From Xylocopa sonorina (taxonomy: Eukaryota > Arthropoda > Insecta > Hymenoptera > Apidae), in the NCBI RefSeq assembly GCF_050948175.1, contig NW_027490255.1, forward strand, positions 558,001-622,000: a stretch of DNA of 64,000 nucleotides, written 5' to 3'. Shown piece by piece: positions 13,457 to 26,689 of this stretch. Made by a program: the position numbers and the translations under genes. The first letter of the stretch is position 1; every line of letters starts with the position of its first letter. The notes under the pieces were generated by a model that worked only from the letters and a program-made list of their open reading frames with translations, was not told where the DNA came from and made no database searches.

Positions 13457-14290
13457 GTTTCATGGTAAGATATAATATGATTTGCGTAAGTGTTATGTAT
13501 TCCTCGTCTACACTTCAAGTGAATGTAAATGCGACACATCCTAGCAAGGAAATAGCGTTTGCATATGTCTACGTATCGAAGCAATAGAGTTCAAATGCAT
13601 CTTAAAACGAGAAATTGTATCTCATATCTATGTTTCATGATAAGATATAATATTCATTGGGAAGTGTTATGCATTCCTCGTCTACGATTCAAATGAAAGT
13701 AAATGCGACACTTCCTTGCAAGGAAATAACGATTGCAGATGTCTACGTATCGTAGCAATAGAGTTCATATGATTCTTAAAACGCGATATCGCATCTCATT
13801 TCTATGTTTCATGGCAAGATATAATATGATTTGCGAAGTGTTATGTATTCCTCGTCTACACTTCAAATGAATGTAAATGCAACACTTCCTTGAAGGCAAT
13901 AGCGTTTGCAGATGTTTACCTATCGTAGCAATAGAGTTCTAATGCTTCTTAAAACGCGATATCGCATCTCATTTCTATGTTTCATGGTAAGATATAATAT
14001 GATTTGCGAAGTGTTATGTATTCGTCGTCTACACTTCAAATGAATGTGAATGCGACACTTCCTCGCTAGGAAATAGCGTTTGCAGATGTCTACTTACCGT
14101 AGCAATAGATTTCTAATGCTTCTTAAAACGCGATATCGCATCTCATTTCTATGTTTCATGGTAAGATATAACATGATTTGCGAAGTGTCATGTATTCCTC
14201 GTCTACACTTCAAATGAATGTGAATGCGATACTTCCTCGCTAGGAAATAGCGTTTGCAGATATCTACGTATCGTAGCATTAGCTTTCTAA
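13457..14290 (+). repeat. Internal repeat within the 3305-bp unit, copy b
   Basis: This is the partner of 12240-13073. Differences include AATTGTATCTC for AATTGCATCTC near 13615 and AAGGCAATAG for AAGGAAATAG near 13893. Both are inherited by the equivalent place in the next 3305-bp unit (near 16920 and 17198). Confidence 0.88.
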
Positions 14291-14998
14291 TGCTACTTAA
14301 AACGCGATATCGCATCTCATATCTATGTTTCATGGTAAGATATAATATGATTTGCGAAGTGTTATGTGTTCCTCGTCTACACTTCAAATGAATGTGAATG
14401 CGACACTTCCTCGCTAGGAAGTAGCGTTTGCAGATGTCTAGGTATCGTAGCAATAGATTTCTAATGCTTCTTAAAACGCGATATGGCATCTCATTTCTAT
14501 GTTTCATGTTAAGATATAACATGATTTGCGAAGTGTTATGTATTCCTCGTCTACACTTCAAATGAATGTGAATGCGATACTTCCTCGCTAGGAAATAGCG
14601 TTTGCAGATGTCTACGTATCGTAGCAATAGCTTTCTAATGCTTCTTTAAACGCGATATCCCATCTCATTCCTGTGTTTCATGGTAAGATATAATATGATT
14701 TGCGAAGTGTTATGTATTCCTCGTCTACACATCAAATGAATGTGAATGCGACACTTCCTCGCTAGGAAATAGCGTTTGCAGATGTCTACGTATCGTAGCA
14801 ATAGATTTCTAATGCTTCTTAAAACGCGATATCGCATCTAATTTCACTGTTTCATGGTAAGATATAATATGATGTGCGAAGTGTCATGTATTCCTCGTCT
14901 ACACTTCAAATGATTGTGAATGCGATACTTCCTCTCTAGGAAATAGCGTTTGCAGATGTCTACGTATCGTAGCAATAGCTTTCTAATGCTTCTTATAA

Positions 14999-17900
14999 CG
15001 CGATATCGCACCTCATTTCTATGTTTCATGGTAAGATATAATATGAATTGCGAAGTGTTATGTATTCCTCGTCTACACTTCAAATGAATGTAAATGCGAC
15101 ACTTCCTTGCAAGGAAATAGCGTTTGCAGATGTCTACGTATCGTAGCAATAGAGTTCAAATGCTTCTTAAAACGAGATATTGCATCTCATATCTATGTTT
15201 CATGACAAGATATAATATTCATCGCGAAGTGTTATGCATTCCGCGTCTACAATTCAAATGAATGTAAATGCGACACTTCCTTGCAAGGAAATAGCGTTTG
15301 CAGATGTTTACCTATCGTAGCAATAGAGTTCTTATGATTCTTAAAACGCGATATCGCATCTCATTTATATGTTTCATGGTAAGATATAATATGATTTGCG
15401 AAGTGTCATGTATTCCTCGTCTACACTTCAAATGAATGCGAATGCGACACTTCCTCGCTAGGAAATAGCGTTTGCAGATGTGTACGTATCGTAGCAATAG
15501 AGTTCATATGATTCTTAAAACGCGATATCGCATCTCATTTCTATGTTTCATGGTAAGATATAATATGATTTGCGTAAGTGTTATGTATTCCTCGTCTACA
15601 CTTCAAGTGAATGTAAATGCGACACATCCTAGCAAGGAAATAGCGTTTGCATATGTCTACGTATCGAAGCAATAGAGTTCAAATGCATCTTAAAACGAGA
15701 AATTGCATCTCATATCTATGTTTCATGATAAGATATAATATTCATTGGGAAGTGTTATGCATTCCTCGTCTACGATTCAAATGAAAGTAAATGCGACACT
15801 TCCTTGCAAGGAAATAACGATTGCAGATGTCTACGTATCGTAGCAATAGAGTTCATATGATTCTTAAAACGCGATATCGCATCTCATTTCTATGTTTCAT
15901 GGCAAGATATAATATGATTTGCGAAGTGTTATGTATTCCTCGTCTACACTTCAAATGAATGTAAATGCAACACTTCCTTGAAGGAAATAGCGTTTGCAGA
16001 TGTTTACCTATCGTAGCAATAGAGTTCTAATGCTTCTTAAAACGCGATATCGCATCTCATTTCTATGTTTCATGGTAAGATATAATATGATTTGCGAAGT
16101 GTTATGTATTCGTCGTCTACACTTCAAATGAATGTGAATGCGACACTTCCTCGCTAGGAAATAGCGTTTGCAGATGTCTACTTACCGTAGCAATAGATTT
16201 CTAATGCTTCTTAAAACGCGATATCGCATCTCATTTCTATGTTTCATGGTAAGATATAACATGATTTGCGAAGTGTCATGTATTCCTCGTCTACACTTCA
16301 AATGAATGTGAATGCGATACTTCATCGCTAGGAAATAGCGTTTGCAGATATCTACGTATCGTAGCATTAGCTTTCTAATGCTTCTTAAATCGCGATATCG
16401 CATCTCATATCTATGTTTCATGGTAAGATATAATATGATTTGCGAAATGTTATGTATTCCTCGTCTACACTTCAAATGAATGTGAATGCGACACTTCCTC
16501 GCTAGGAAGCGCGTTTGCAGATGTCTACGTACCGTAGCAATAGATTTCTAATGCTTCTGAAAACGCGATATCGCATCTCATTTCTATGTTTCATGGTAAG
16601 ATATAACATGATTTGCGAAGTGTTATGTATTCCTCGTCTACACATCAAATGAATGTGAATGCGATACTTCGTCGCTAGGATATAGCGTTTGCAGATGTCT
16701 ACGTATCGTAGCATTAGCTTTCTAATGCTACTTAAAACGCGATATCGCATCTCATATCTATGTTTCATGGTAAGATATAATATGATTTGCGTAAGTGTTA
16801 TGTATTCCTCGTCTACACTTCAAGTGAATGTAAATGCGACACATCCTAGCAAGGAAATAGCGTTTGCATATGTCTACGTATCGAAGCAATAGAGTTCAAA
16901 TGCATCTTAAAACGAGAAATTGTATCTCATATCTATGTTTCATGATAAGATATAATATTCATTGGGAAGTGTTATGCATTCCTCGTCTACGATTCAAATG
17001 AAAGTAAATGCGACACTTCCTTGCAAGGAAATAACGATTGCAGATGTCTACGTATCGTAGCAATAGAGTTCATATGATTCTTAAAACGCGATATCGCATC
17101 TCATTTCTATGTTTCATGGCAAGATATAATATGATTTGCGAAGTGTTATGTATTCCTCGTCTACACTTCAAATGAATGTAAATGCAACACTTCCTTGAAG
17201 GCAATAGCGTTTGCAGATGTTTACCTATCGTAGCAATAGAGTTCTAATGCTTCTTAAAACGCGATATCGCATCTCATTTCTATGTTTCATGGTAAGATAT
17301 AATATGATTTGCGAAGTGTTATGTATTCGTCGTCTACACTTCAAATGAATGTGAATGCGACACTTCCTCGCTAGGAAATAGCGTTTGCAGATGTCTACTT
17401 ACCGTAGCAATAGATTTCTAATGCTTCTTAAAACGCGATATCGCATCTCATTTCTATGTTTCATGGTAAGATATAACATGATTTGCGAAGTGTCATGTAT
17501 TCCTCGTCTACACATCAAATGAATGTGAATGCGATACTTCCTCGCTAGGAAATAGCGTTTGCAGATATCTACGTATCGTAGCATTAGCTTTCTAATGCTA
17601 CTTAAAACGCGATATCGCATCTCATATCTATGTTTCATGGTAAGATATAATATGATTTGCGAAGTGTTATGTGTTCCTCGTCTACACTTCAAATGAATGT
17701 GAATGCGACACTTCCTCGCTAGGAAGTAGCGTTTGCAGATGTCTAGGTATCGTAGCAATAGATTTCTAATGCTTCTTAAAACGCGATATGGCATCTCATT
17801 TCTATGTTTCATGTTAAGATATAACATGATTTGCGAAGTGTTATGTATTCCTCGTCTACACTTCAAATGAATGTGAATGCGATACTTCCTCGCTAGGAAA

Positions 17901-18303
17901 TAGCGTTTGCAGATGTCTACGTATCGTAGCAATAGCTTTCTAATGCTTCTTTAAACGCGATATCCCATCTCATTCCTGTGTTTCATGGTAAGATATAATA
18001 TGATTTGCGAAGTGTTATGTATTCCTCGTCTACACATCAAATGAATGTGAATGCGACACTTCCTCGCTAGGAAATAGCGTTTGCAGATGTCTACGTATCG
18101 TAGCAATAGATTTCTAATGCTTCTTAAAACGCGATATCGCATCTAATTTCACTGTTTCATGGTAAGATATAATATGATGTGCGAAGTGTCATGTATTCCT
18201 CGTCTACACTTCAAATGATTGTGAATGCGATACTTCCTCTCTAGGAAATAGCGTTTGCAGATGTCTACGTATCGTAGCAATAGCTTTCTAATGCTTCTTA
18301 TAA
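14999..18303 (+). repeat. 19-monomer HOR unit, 3305 bp, copy 2
   Basis: This copy has the same order of variant monomers as copy 1. Differences noticed include GTTTACCTATCG near 15306, where copies 1 and 3 have GTCTACGTATCG, and CTACACATC near 17511, where copy 1 has CTACACTTC. Copies 1 and 3 sharing a state against copy 2 suggests local conversion or a mutation private to copy 2. Confidence 0.93.
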
Positions 18304-20725
18304 CGCGATATCGCACCTCATTTCTATGTTTCATGGTAAGATATAATATGAATTGCGAAGTGTTATGTATTCCTCGTCTACACTTCAAATGAATGTAAAT
18401 GCGACACTTCCTTGCAAGGAAATAGCGTTTGCAGATGTCTACGTATCGTAGCAATAGAGTTCAAATGCTTCTTAAAACGAGATATTGCATCTCATATCTA
18501 TGTTTCATGACAAGATATAATATTCATCGCGAAGTGTTATGCATTCCGCGTCTACAATTCAAATGAATGTAAATGCGACACTTCCTTGCAAGGAAATAGC
18601 GTTTGCAGATGTCTACGTATCGTAGCAATAGAGTTCTTATGATTCTTAAAACGCGATATCGCATCTCACTTATATGTTTCATGGTAAGATATAATATGAT
18701 TTGCGAAGTGTCATGTATTCCTCGTCTACACTTCAAATGAATGCGAATGCGACACTTCCTCGCTAGGAAATAGCGTTTGCAGATGTGTACGTATCGTAGC
18801 AATAGAGTTCATATGATTCTTAAAACGCGATATCGCATCTCATTTCTATGTTTCATGGTAAGATATAATATGATTTGCGTAAGTGTTATGTATTCCTCGT
18901 CTACACTTCAAGTGAATGTAAATGCGACACATCCTAGCAAGGAAATAGCGTTTGCATATGTCTACGTATCGAAGCAATAGAGTTCAAATGCATCTTAAAA
19001 CGAGAAATTGCATCTCATATCTATGTTTCATGATAAGATATAATATTCATTGGGAAGTGTTATGCATTCCTCGTCTACGATTCAAATGAAAGTAAATGCG
19101 ACACTTCCTTGCAAGGAAATAACGATTGCAGATGTCTACGTATCGTAGCAATAGAGATCATATGATTCTTAAAACGCGATATCGCATCTCATTTCTATGT
19201 TTCATGGCAAGATATAATGTGATTTGCGAAGTGTTATGTATTCCTCGTCTACACTTCAAATGAATGTAAATGCAACACTTCCTTGAAGGAAATAGCGTTT
19301 GCAGATGTTTACCTATCGTAGCAATAGAGTTCTAATGCTTCTTAAAACGCGATATCGCATCTCATTTCTATGTTTCATGGTAAGATATAATATGATTTGC
19401 GAAGTGTTATGTATTCGTCGTCTACACTTCAAATGAATGTGAATGCGACACTTCCTCGCTAGGAAATAGCGTTTGCAGATGTCTACTTACCGTAGCAATA
19501 GATTTCTAATGCTTCTTAAAACGCGATATCGCATCTCATTTCTATGTTTCATGGTAAGATATAACATGATTTGCGAAGTGTCATGTATTCCTCGTCTACA
19601 CTTCAAATGAATGTGAATGCGATACTTCCTCGCTAGGAAATAGCGTTTGCAGATATCTACGTATCGTAGCATTAGCTTTCTAATGCTTCTTAAATCGCGA
19701 TATCGCATCTCATATCTATGTTTCATGGTAAGATATAATATGATTTGCGAAATGTTATGTATTCCTCGTCTACACTTCAAATGAATGTGAATGCGACACT
19801 TCCTCGCTAGGAAGCGCGTTTGCAGATGTCTACGTACCGTAGCAATAGATTTCTAATGCTTCTGAAAACGCGATATCGCATCTCATTTCTATGTTTCATG
19901 GTAAGATATAACATGATTTGCGAAGTGTTATGTATTCCTCGTCTACACATCAAATGAATGTGAATGCGATACTTCGTCGCTAGGATATAGCGTTTGCAGA
20001 TGTCTACGTATCGTAGCATTAGCTTTCTAATGCTACTTAAAACGCGATATCGCATCTCATATCTATGTTTCATGGTAAGATATAATATGATTTGCGAAGT
20101 GTTATGTGTTCCTCGTCTACACTTCAAATGAATGTGAATGCGACACTTCCTCGCTAGGAAGTAGCGTTTGCAGATGTCTAGGTATCGTAGCAATAGATTT
20201 CTAATGCTTCTTAAAACGCGATATGGCATCTCATTTCTATGTTTCATGTTAAGATATAACATGATTTGCGAAGTGTTATGTATTCCTCGTCTACACTTCA
20301 AATGAATGTGAATGCGATACTTCCTCGCTAGGAAATAGCGTTTGCAGATGTCTACGTATCGTAGCAATAGCTTTCTAATGCTTCTTTAAACGCGATATCC
20401 CATCTCATTCCTGTGTTTCATGGTAAGATATAATATGATTTGCGAAGTGTTATGTATTCCTCGTCTACACATCAAATGAATGTGAATGCGACACTTCCTC
20501 GCTAGGAAATAGCGTTTGCAGATGTCTACGTATCGTAGCAATAGATTTCTAATGCTTCTTAAAACGCGATATCGCATCTAATTTCACTGTTTCATGGTAA
20601 GATATAATATGATGTGCGAAGTGTCATGTATTCCTCGTCTACACTTCAAATGAATGTGAATGCGATACTTCCTCTCTAGGAAATAGCGTTTGCAGATGTC
20701 TACGTATCGTAGCAATAGCTTTCTA
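18304..20725 (+). repeat. 3305-bp HOR unit, copy 3, short by five monomers
   Basis: The match to copy 2 at +3305 holds to about 20095 and then continues at +2435. This copy therefore lacks 870 bp, exactly five monomers, corresponding to about 16791-17660. The missing part is the segment carrying the second GCGTAAGTG and the second CCTTGAAGG. Copy 3 may be the pre-duplication form of the unit or a later deletion; the sequence alone does not decide. After about 20725 the order switches to that of the 2.3 kb region (CTAGTGC, then CATTTCTGTTTC). Confidence 0.9.
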
Positions 20726-22954
20726 GTGCTTCTTAAAACGCGATATCGCATCTCATTTCTGTTTCATGGTAAGATATAATATGATTTGCGAAGTGTTATG
20801 TATTCCTCCTTTACAATTCTAATGAATGTAAATGCGACACCTCCTTGCAAGGAAATAGCGTTTGCAGTTGTCTACCTATCGTAGCAATAGTGTTGTAATG
20901 CTTCTTAAAACGAGATATCGCATCTCATTTCTATGTTTCATGGTAAGATATAATATTCATTGCGAAGTGTTATGCATTCCGCGTATGCGATTCAAATGAA
21001 TGTAAATGCGACACTTCCTTGCAAGGAAGTAGCGATTGCAGATGTTTACCTATCGTAGCAATAGAGTTCTATTGCTTCTTAAAACGCGATATCGCATCTC
21101 ATTTCTATGTTTCATGTTAAGATATAACATGATTTGCGAAGTGTTATGTATTCCTCCTCTACACTTCAAATGAATGTAAATGCGACACTTCCTTGCTAGG
21201 AAATAGCGTCTGCAAATGTCTAGGTATCGTAGCAATAGAGTTCTAATGCTTCTTAAATGGCGATACCGCATCTCATTTCTCTGTTTCATGGTAAGATATA
21301 ATATGATTTGCGAAGTGTCATGTATTCCTCTTCTACACTTCAAATGAATGTAAATGCGACACTTCCTTGCAAGGAAATAGCGTTTGCAGATGTTTACCTA
21401 TCGTAGCAATAGAGTTCTAATGCTTCTTAAAACGCGATATCGCATCTCATTTCTATGTTTCATGGTAAGATATAATATGATTTGCGAAGTGTTATGTATT
21501 CCTCGTCTACACTTCAAATGAATGTAAATGGGACACTTCCTTGCAAGGAAATAGCGTTTGCAAATGTCTACCTATCGTAGGAATAGTGCTCTAATGCTTC
21601 TTAAAACGCGATATCGCATCTCATTTCTATGTTTCATGGTAAGATATAATTTGATTTGCGAAGTGTTATGTATTCCTCGTCTACACTTCAAATGAATGTG
21701 AGTGCCATACTTCCTCGCTAGGAAATAGCGTTTGCAGATGTCTACGTATCGTAGCAATAGCTTTCTAATGCTCCTTAAAACGCAATATCGCATCTCATTT
21801 CTATGTTTCATGGTAAGATATATTATGATTTGCGAAGTGTTATGTATTCCTCGTCTACACATCAAATGAATGTGAATGCGATACTTCGTCGCTAGGAAGT
21901 AGCGTTTGCAGATGTCTACGTATCGTAGCATTAGCTTTCTAATGCTTCTTAAAACGCGATATCGCATCTCATATCTATGTTTCATGGTAAGATATAATAT
22001 GATTTGCGAAGTGTTATGTTTTCCTCGTCTACACTTCAAATGAATGTGAATGCGACACTTCCTCGGTAGGAAGTAGCGTTTGCAGATGTCTACGTATCGT
22101 AGCAATAGATTTCTAATGCTTCTTAAAACGCGATATCGCATCTCATTTCTATGTTTGATGGTAAGATATAACATGATTTGCGAAGTGTTATGTATTCCTC
22201 GTCTACACTTCAAATGAATGTGAATGCGATACTTCCTCGCTAGGAAATAGCGTTTGCAGATGTCTACGTATCGTAGCAATAGCTTTCTAATGCTTCTTAA
22301 AACGCGATATCGCATCTCATTTCTCTGTTTCATGGTAAGATATAATATGATTTGCGAAGAGTCATGTATTCCTTTTCTACACTTCAAATGAATGTAAATG
22401 CGACACTTCCTTGCAAGGAAATAGCGTTTGCAGATGTTTACCTATCGTAGCAATTGATTTCTAATGCTTCTTAAAACGCGATATCGCATCTCATTTCTCT
22501 GTTTCATGGTAAGATATAATATGATTTGCGAAGTGTCATGTATTCCTCGTCTACACTTCAAATGAATGTGAATGCGATACTTCCTCGCTAGGAAATAGCG
22601 TTTGCAGATGTCTACGTATCGTAGCAATAGGTTTCTAATGCTTCTTAAAACGCAATATCGCATCTCATTTCTATGTTTCATGGTAAGATATAATATGATT
22701 TGCGAAGTGTTATGTATTCCTCCTCTACACTTCTAATGAATGTAAATGCGACAACTCCTTTCAAGGAAATAGCGTTTGCAGTTGTCTACCTACCGTAGCA
22801 ATAGTGTTGTAATGCTTCTTAAAACGAGATATCGCATCTCATTTCTATGTTTCATGGTAAGATATAATATGATTTGCGAAGTGTTATGTATTCCTCGTCT
22901 ACACTTCAAATGAATGTAAATGCGACACATCCTTGCAAGGAAATAGCGTTTGCT
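20726..22954 (+). repeat. Satellite region echoing 2.3-3.5 kb, then mosaic
   Basis: To about 21830 the monomer order follows 2.29-3.57 kb (offset 18434, then 18260 after one monomer is skipped). Markers are CATTTCTGTTTC, CTTTACAATTC, a class D unit, TGGCGATACCG and TAGGAATAGTGCTC. After that it is a mosaic of class A units with local variants such as CCTCGGTAGG and CCTTTCAAGG. No gene-like sequence is present. Confidence 0.82.
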
Positions 22955-23618
22955 GATGTCTACGTATCGTAGCAATAGATTTCTAATGCTTCTTAAAACG
23001 CGATATCGCATCTCATTTCTATGTTTCATGGCAAGATATAATCTGATTTGCGAAGTGTTATGTATTCCTCGTCTACACTTCAAATGAATGTAAATGCGAC
23101 ACTTCCTTGCAAGGAAATAGCGTTTGCAGATGTTTACCTATCGTAGCAATAGAGTTCTAATGCTTCTTAAAACGCGATATCGCATCTCAGTTCTATGTTT
23201 CATGGTAAGATGTAATATGATTTGCGAAGTGTTATGTATTCCTCCTCTACACTTCAAATGAATGTAAATGCGACACTTCCATGCTAGGAAATAGCGTCTG
23301 CAGATGTCTAGGTATCGTAGCAATAGAGTTCTAATGCTTCTTAAAACGCGATATCGCATCTCATTTCTATCTTTCATGGTAAGATATAATATGATTTGCG
23401 AAGTGTTATGTATTCCTCGTCTACTCTTCAAATGAATGTGAATGCGACACTTCCTCGCTAGGAAATGGCGTTTGCAGATGTCTACGTATCGTAGCAATAG
23501 ATTTCTAATGCTTCTTAAGGCGCGATATCGCATCTCATTTCTCTGTTTCATGGTAAGATATAATATGATTTGCGAAGTGTCATGTATTCCTCTTCTACAC
23601 TTCAAATGAATGTAAATG
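22955..23618 (+). repeat. 664-bp module, copy 1 (partner 27305-27968)
   Basis: This module matches 27305-27968 at an offset of exactly 4350 bp (25 monomers). Shared private variants are CATCTCAGTTC, TTCCATGCTAGG, CTATCTTTCATGG, CTACTCTTC and CTTAAGGCGCG. The match ends where GATATTTCCTTGCC here faces GACACTTCCTTGC in the partner. Confidence 0.9.
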
Positions 23619-23849
23619 CGATATTTCCTTGCCAGGTAATAGCGTTTGCAAATATCTACCTATCGTAGCAATAGTGTTCTAATGCTTCTTAAAACGCGAT
23701 AGCGCATCTCATGTCTATGTTTCATGGTAAGATGTAATATGATTTGCGAAGTGTTATGTATTCCTCCTCTACACTTCAAATGAATGTAAATGCGACACTT
23801 CCTTGCTAGGAAATAGCGTCTGCAGATGTCTAGGTATAGTAGCAATAGA

Positions 23850-25038
23850 TTTCTAGTGCTTCTTAAAACGCGATATCGCATCTCATTTCTCTGTTTCATG
23901 GTAAGATGTAATATGATTTGCGAAGTGTTATGTATTCCTCCTCTACACTTCAAATGAATGTAAATGCGATATTTCCTTGCCAGGTAATAGCGTTTGCAAA
24001 TATCTACCTATCGTAGCAATAGTGTTCTAATGCTTCTTAAAACGCGATAGCGCATCTCATTTCTATGTTTCATGGTAAGATGTAATATGATTTGCGAAGT
24101 GTTATGTATTCCTCCTCTACACTTCAAATGAATGTAAATGCGACACTTCCTTGCTAGGAAATAGCGTCTGCAGATGTCTAGGTATAGTAGCAATAGATTT
24201 CTAATGCTTCTTAAAACGCGATATCGCATCTCATTTCTCTGTTTCATGGTAAGATATAATATGATTTGCGAAGTGTCATGTATCCCTCTTCTACACTTCA
24301 AATGAATGTAAATGCGACACTTCCTCGCAAGGAAATAGCGTTTGCATATGTCTACGTATCGAAGCAATAGAGTTCAAATGCTTCTTAAAACGAGATATTG
24401 CATCTCATATCTATGTTTCATGATAAGATATAATATTCATTGGGAAGTGTTATGCATTCCTCGTCTACGATTCAAATGAAAGTAAATGCGAAACTTCCTT
24501 CCAAGGAAATAACGATTGCAGATGTCTACGTATCGTAGCAATAGAGTTCATATGATTCTTAAAACGCGATATCGCATCTCATTTCTATGTTTCATGTTAA
24601 GATATAACATGATTTGCGAAGGGTTCTGTATTCCTCGTCTGCACTTCAAATGAATGTGAATGCGATACTTCCTCGCTAGGAAATAGCGTTTGCAGATGTC
24701 TACGTATCGTAGCAATAGCTTTCTAATGCTTCTTAAAACGCGATATCCCATCTCATTCCTGTGTTTCATGGTAAGATATAATATGATTTGCGAAGTGCTA
24801 TGTATTCCTCGTCTACACTTCAAATGAATGTGAATGCGACACTTCCTCGCTAGGAAATAGCGTTTGCAGATGTCTACGTATCGTAGCAATAGATTTCTAA
24901 TGCTTCTTAAAACGCGATATCGCATCTAATTTCACTGTTTCATGGTAAGATATAATATGATTTGCGAAGTGTCATGTATTCCTCGTCTACACTTCAAATG
25001 AATGTGAATGCGATACTTCCTCGCTAGGAAATAGCGTC
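23850..25038 (+). repeat. 1.19-kb module, copy 1 (partner 28722-29910)
   Basis: This module matches 28722-29910 at an offset of 4872 bp (28 monomers). Shared markers are CCTTGCCAGGTAATAG, GGTATAGTAGC, TGTATCCCTC, CCTCGCAAGG (a class A/B hybrid), ATTCATTGGG, CCTTCCAAGG and CATCTAATTTCACTG. It ends where GCGTCTGCAG here faces GCGTTTGCAG there. It shifts by a different offset from the neighbouring 664-bp module, so the two were copied in separate events or separated by three monomers. Confidence 0.9.
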
Positions 25039-26689
25039 TGCAGATGTCTACGTATCGTAGCAATAGAGTTCTAATGCTTCTTAAAACGCGATATCGCATC
25101 TCATTTCTCTGTTTCATGGTAAGATATAATATGATTTGCGATGTGTCATGTATTCCTCTTCTACACTTCAAATGAATGTGAATGCGATACTTCCTCGCTA
25201 GGAAATAGCGTCAGCAGATATCTACGTATCGTAGCATTAGCTTTCTAATGCTTCTTAAAACGCGATGTCGCATCTCATATCTATGTTTCATGGTAAGATA
25301 TAATATGATTTGCGAAATGTTATGTATTCCTCGTCTACACTTCAAATGAATGTGAATGCGACACTTCCTCGCTAGGAAATAGCATTTGCAGATGTCTACG
25401 TATCGTAGCAATAGATTTCTAATGCTTCTTAAAACGCGATATCGCATCTCATTTCTATGTTTCATGGCAAGATATAATCTGATTTGCGAAGTGTTATGTA
25501 TTCCTCGTCTACACTTCAAATGAATGTGAATGAGACACTTCCTCGCTAGGAAGTAGCGTTTGCAGATGTCTACGTATCGTAGCAATAGATTTCTAATGCT
25601 TCTTAAAACGCGATATCGCATCTCATTTCTATGTTTGATGGTAAGATATAACATGATTTGCGACGTGTTATGTATTCCTCGTCTACACTTCAAATGAATG
25701 TGAATGCGATACTTCCTCGCTAGGAAATAGCGTTTGCAGATGTCTACGTATCGTAGCAATAGCTTTCTAATGCTTCTTAAAACGCGATATCGCATCCCAT
25801 TTCTATGTTTCATGGTAAGATATAATATGATTTGCGAAGTGTTATGTATTCCTCGTCTACACTTCAAATGAATGTAAATGCGACACTTCCTTGCAAGGAA
25901 ATAGCGTTTGCAGATGTTTACCTATCGTAGCAATAGAGTTCTAATGCTTCTTAAAACGCGATATCGCATCTCATTTCTCTGTTTCATGGTAAGATATAAT
26001 ATGATTTGCGAAGTGTCATGTATTCCTCGTCTACACTACAAATGAATGTGAATGCGATACTTCCTCGCTAGGAAATAGCGTTTGCAGATGTCTACGTATC
26101 GTAGCAATAGCTTTCTAATGCTTCTTAAAACGCAATATCACATCTCATTTCTATGTTTCATGGTAAGATATAATATGATTTGCGAAGTGTTATGTATTCC
26201 TCCTCTACACTTCTAATGAATGTAAATGCGACAACTCCTTTCAAGGAAATAGCGTTTGCAGTTGTCTACCTATCGTAGCAATAGTGTTGTAATGCTTCTT
26301 AAAACGAGATATCGCATCTCATTTCTATGTTTCATGGTAAGATATAATATGATTTGCGAAGTGTTATGTATTCCTCGTCTACACTTCAAATGAATGTAAA
26401 TGCGACACATCCTTGCAAGGAAACAGCGTTTGCTGATGTCTACGTATCGTAGCAATAGAGTTCAAATGCTTCTTAATACGAGATATTGCATCTCATATCT
26501 ATGTTTCATGATAAGATATAATATTCATTGCGAAGTGTTATGTATTCCTCGTATGTGATTCAAATGAATGTAAATACGACACTTCCTTGCAAGGAAATAG
26601 CGTTTGCAGTTGTCTACGTATCGTAGCAATAGCGTTCTTATGATTCTTAAAACGCGATATCGCATCTCATTTCTATGTTTCATGGCAAG
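25039..26689 (+). repeat. Mosaic monomers partly shared with 33.0-34.2 kb
   Basis: From about 25390 the order follows 33046 onward at an offset of 7656 bp (44 monomers), then at 7830 bp after one extra monomer in the later copy. Markers are TTTGATGGTAAG, GCATCCCATTTC, CACTACAAATG, CGCAATATC and CCTTTCAAGG. One class D unit lies near 26524. No gene-like sequence is present. Confidence 0.82.

Larger units (their letters stand above)
11694..14998 (+). repeat. 19-monomer HOR unit, 3305 bp, copy 1
   Basis: Many independent landmarks recur 3305 bp downstream, including the GCGTAAGTG insertions, AAGCGCG and the class D cores. The length is 19 x 174 minus 1. Left of about 11694 the match to copy 2 ends (CTTAAAACGC here, CTTATAACGC there). 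Two units carry the one-base insertion GCGTAAGTG (near 12269 and 13486), and two carry the one-base deletion CCTTGAAGG (near 12673 and 13890). Copies 1 and 2 differ at only a handful of positions that I noticed. Confidence 0.93.

Noticed and set aside
9210..18980. Plus-strand open frames of 67-85 codons near 9210, 12167, 13384, 15472, 16689 and 18777
   Set aside because: They arise where the one-base insertion GCGTAAGTG or a local change near 9313 shifts the satellite frame. The copies near 12-19 kb repeat with the 3305-bp unit and its internal duplication.
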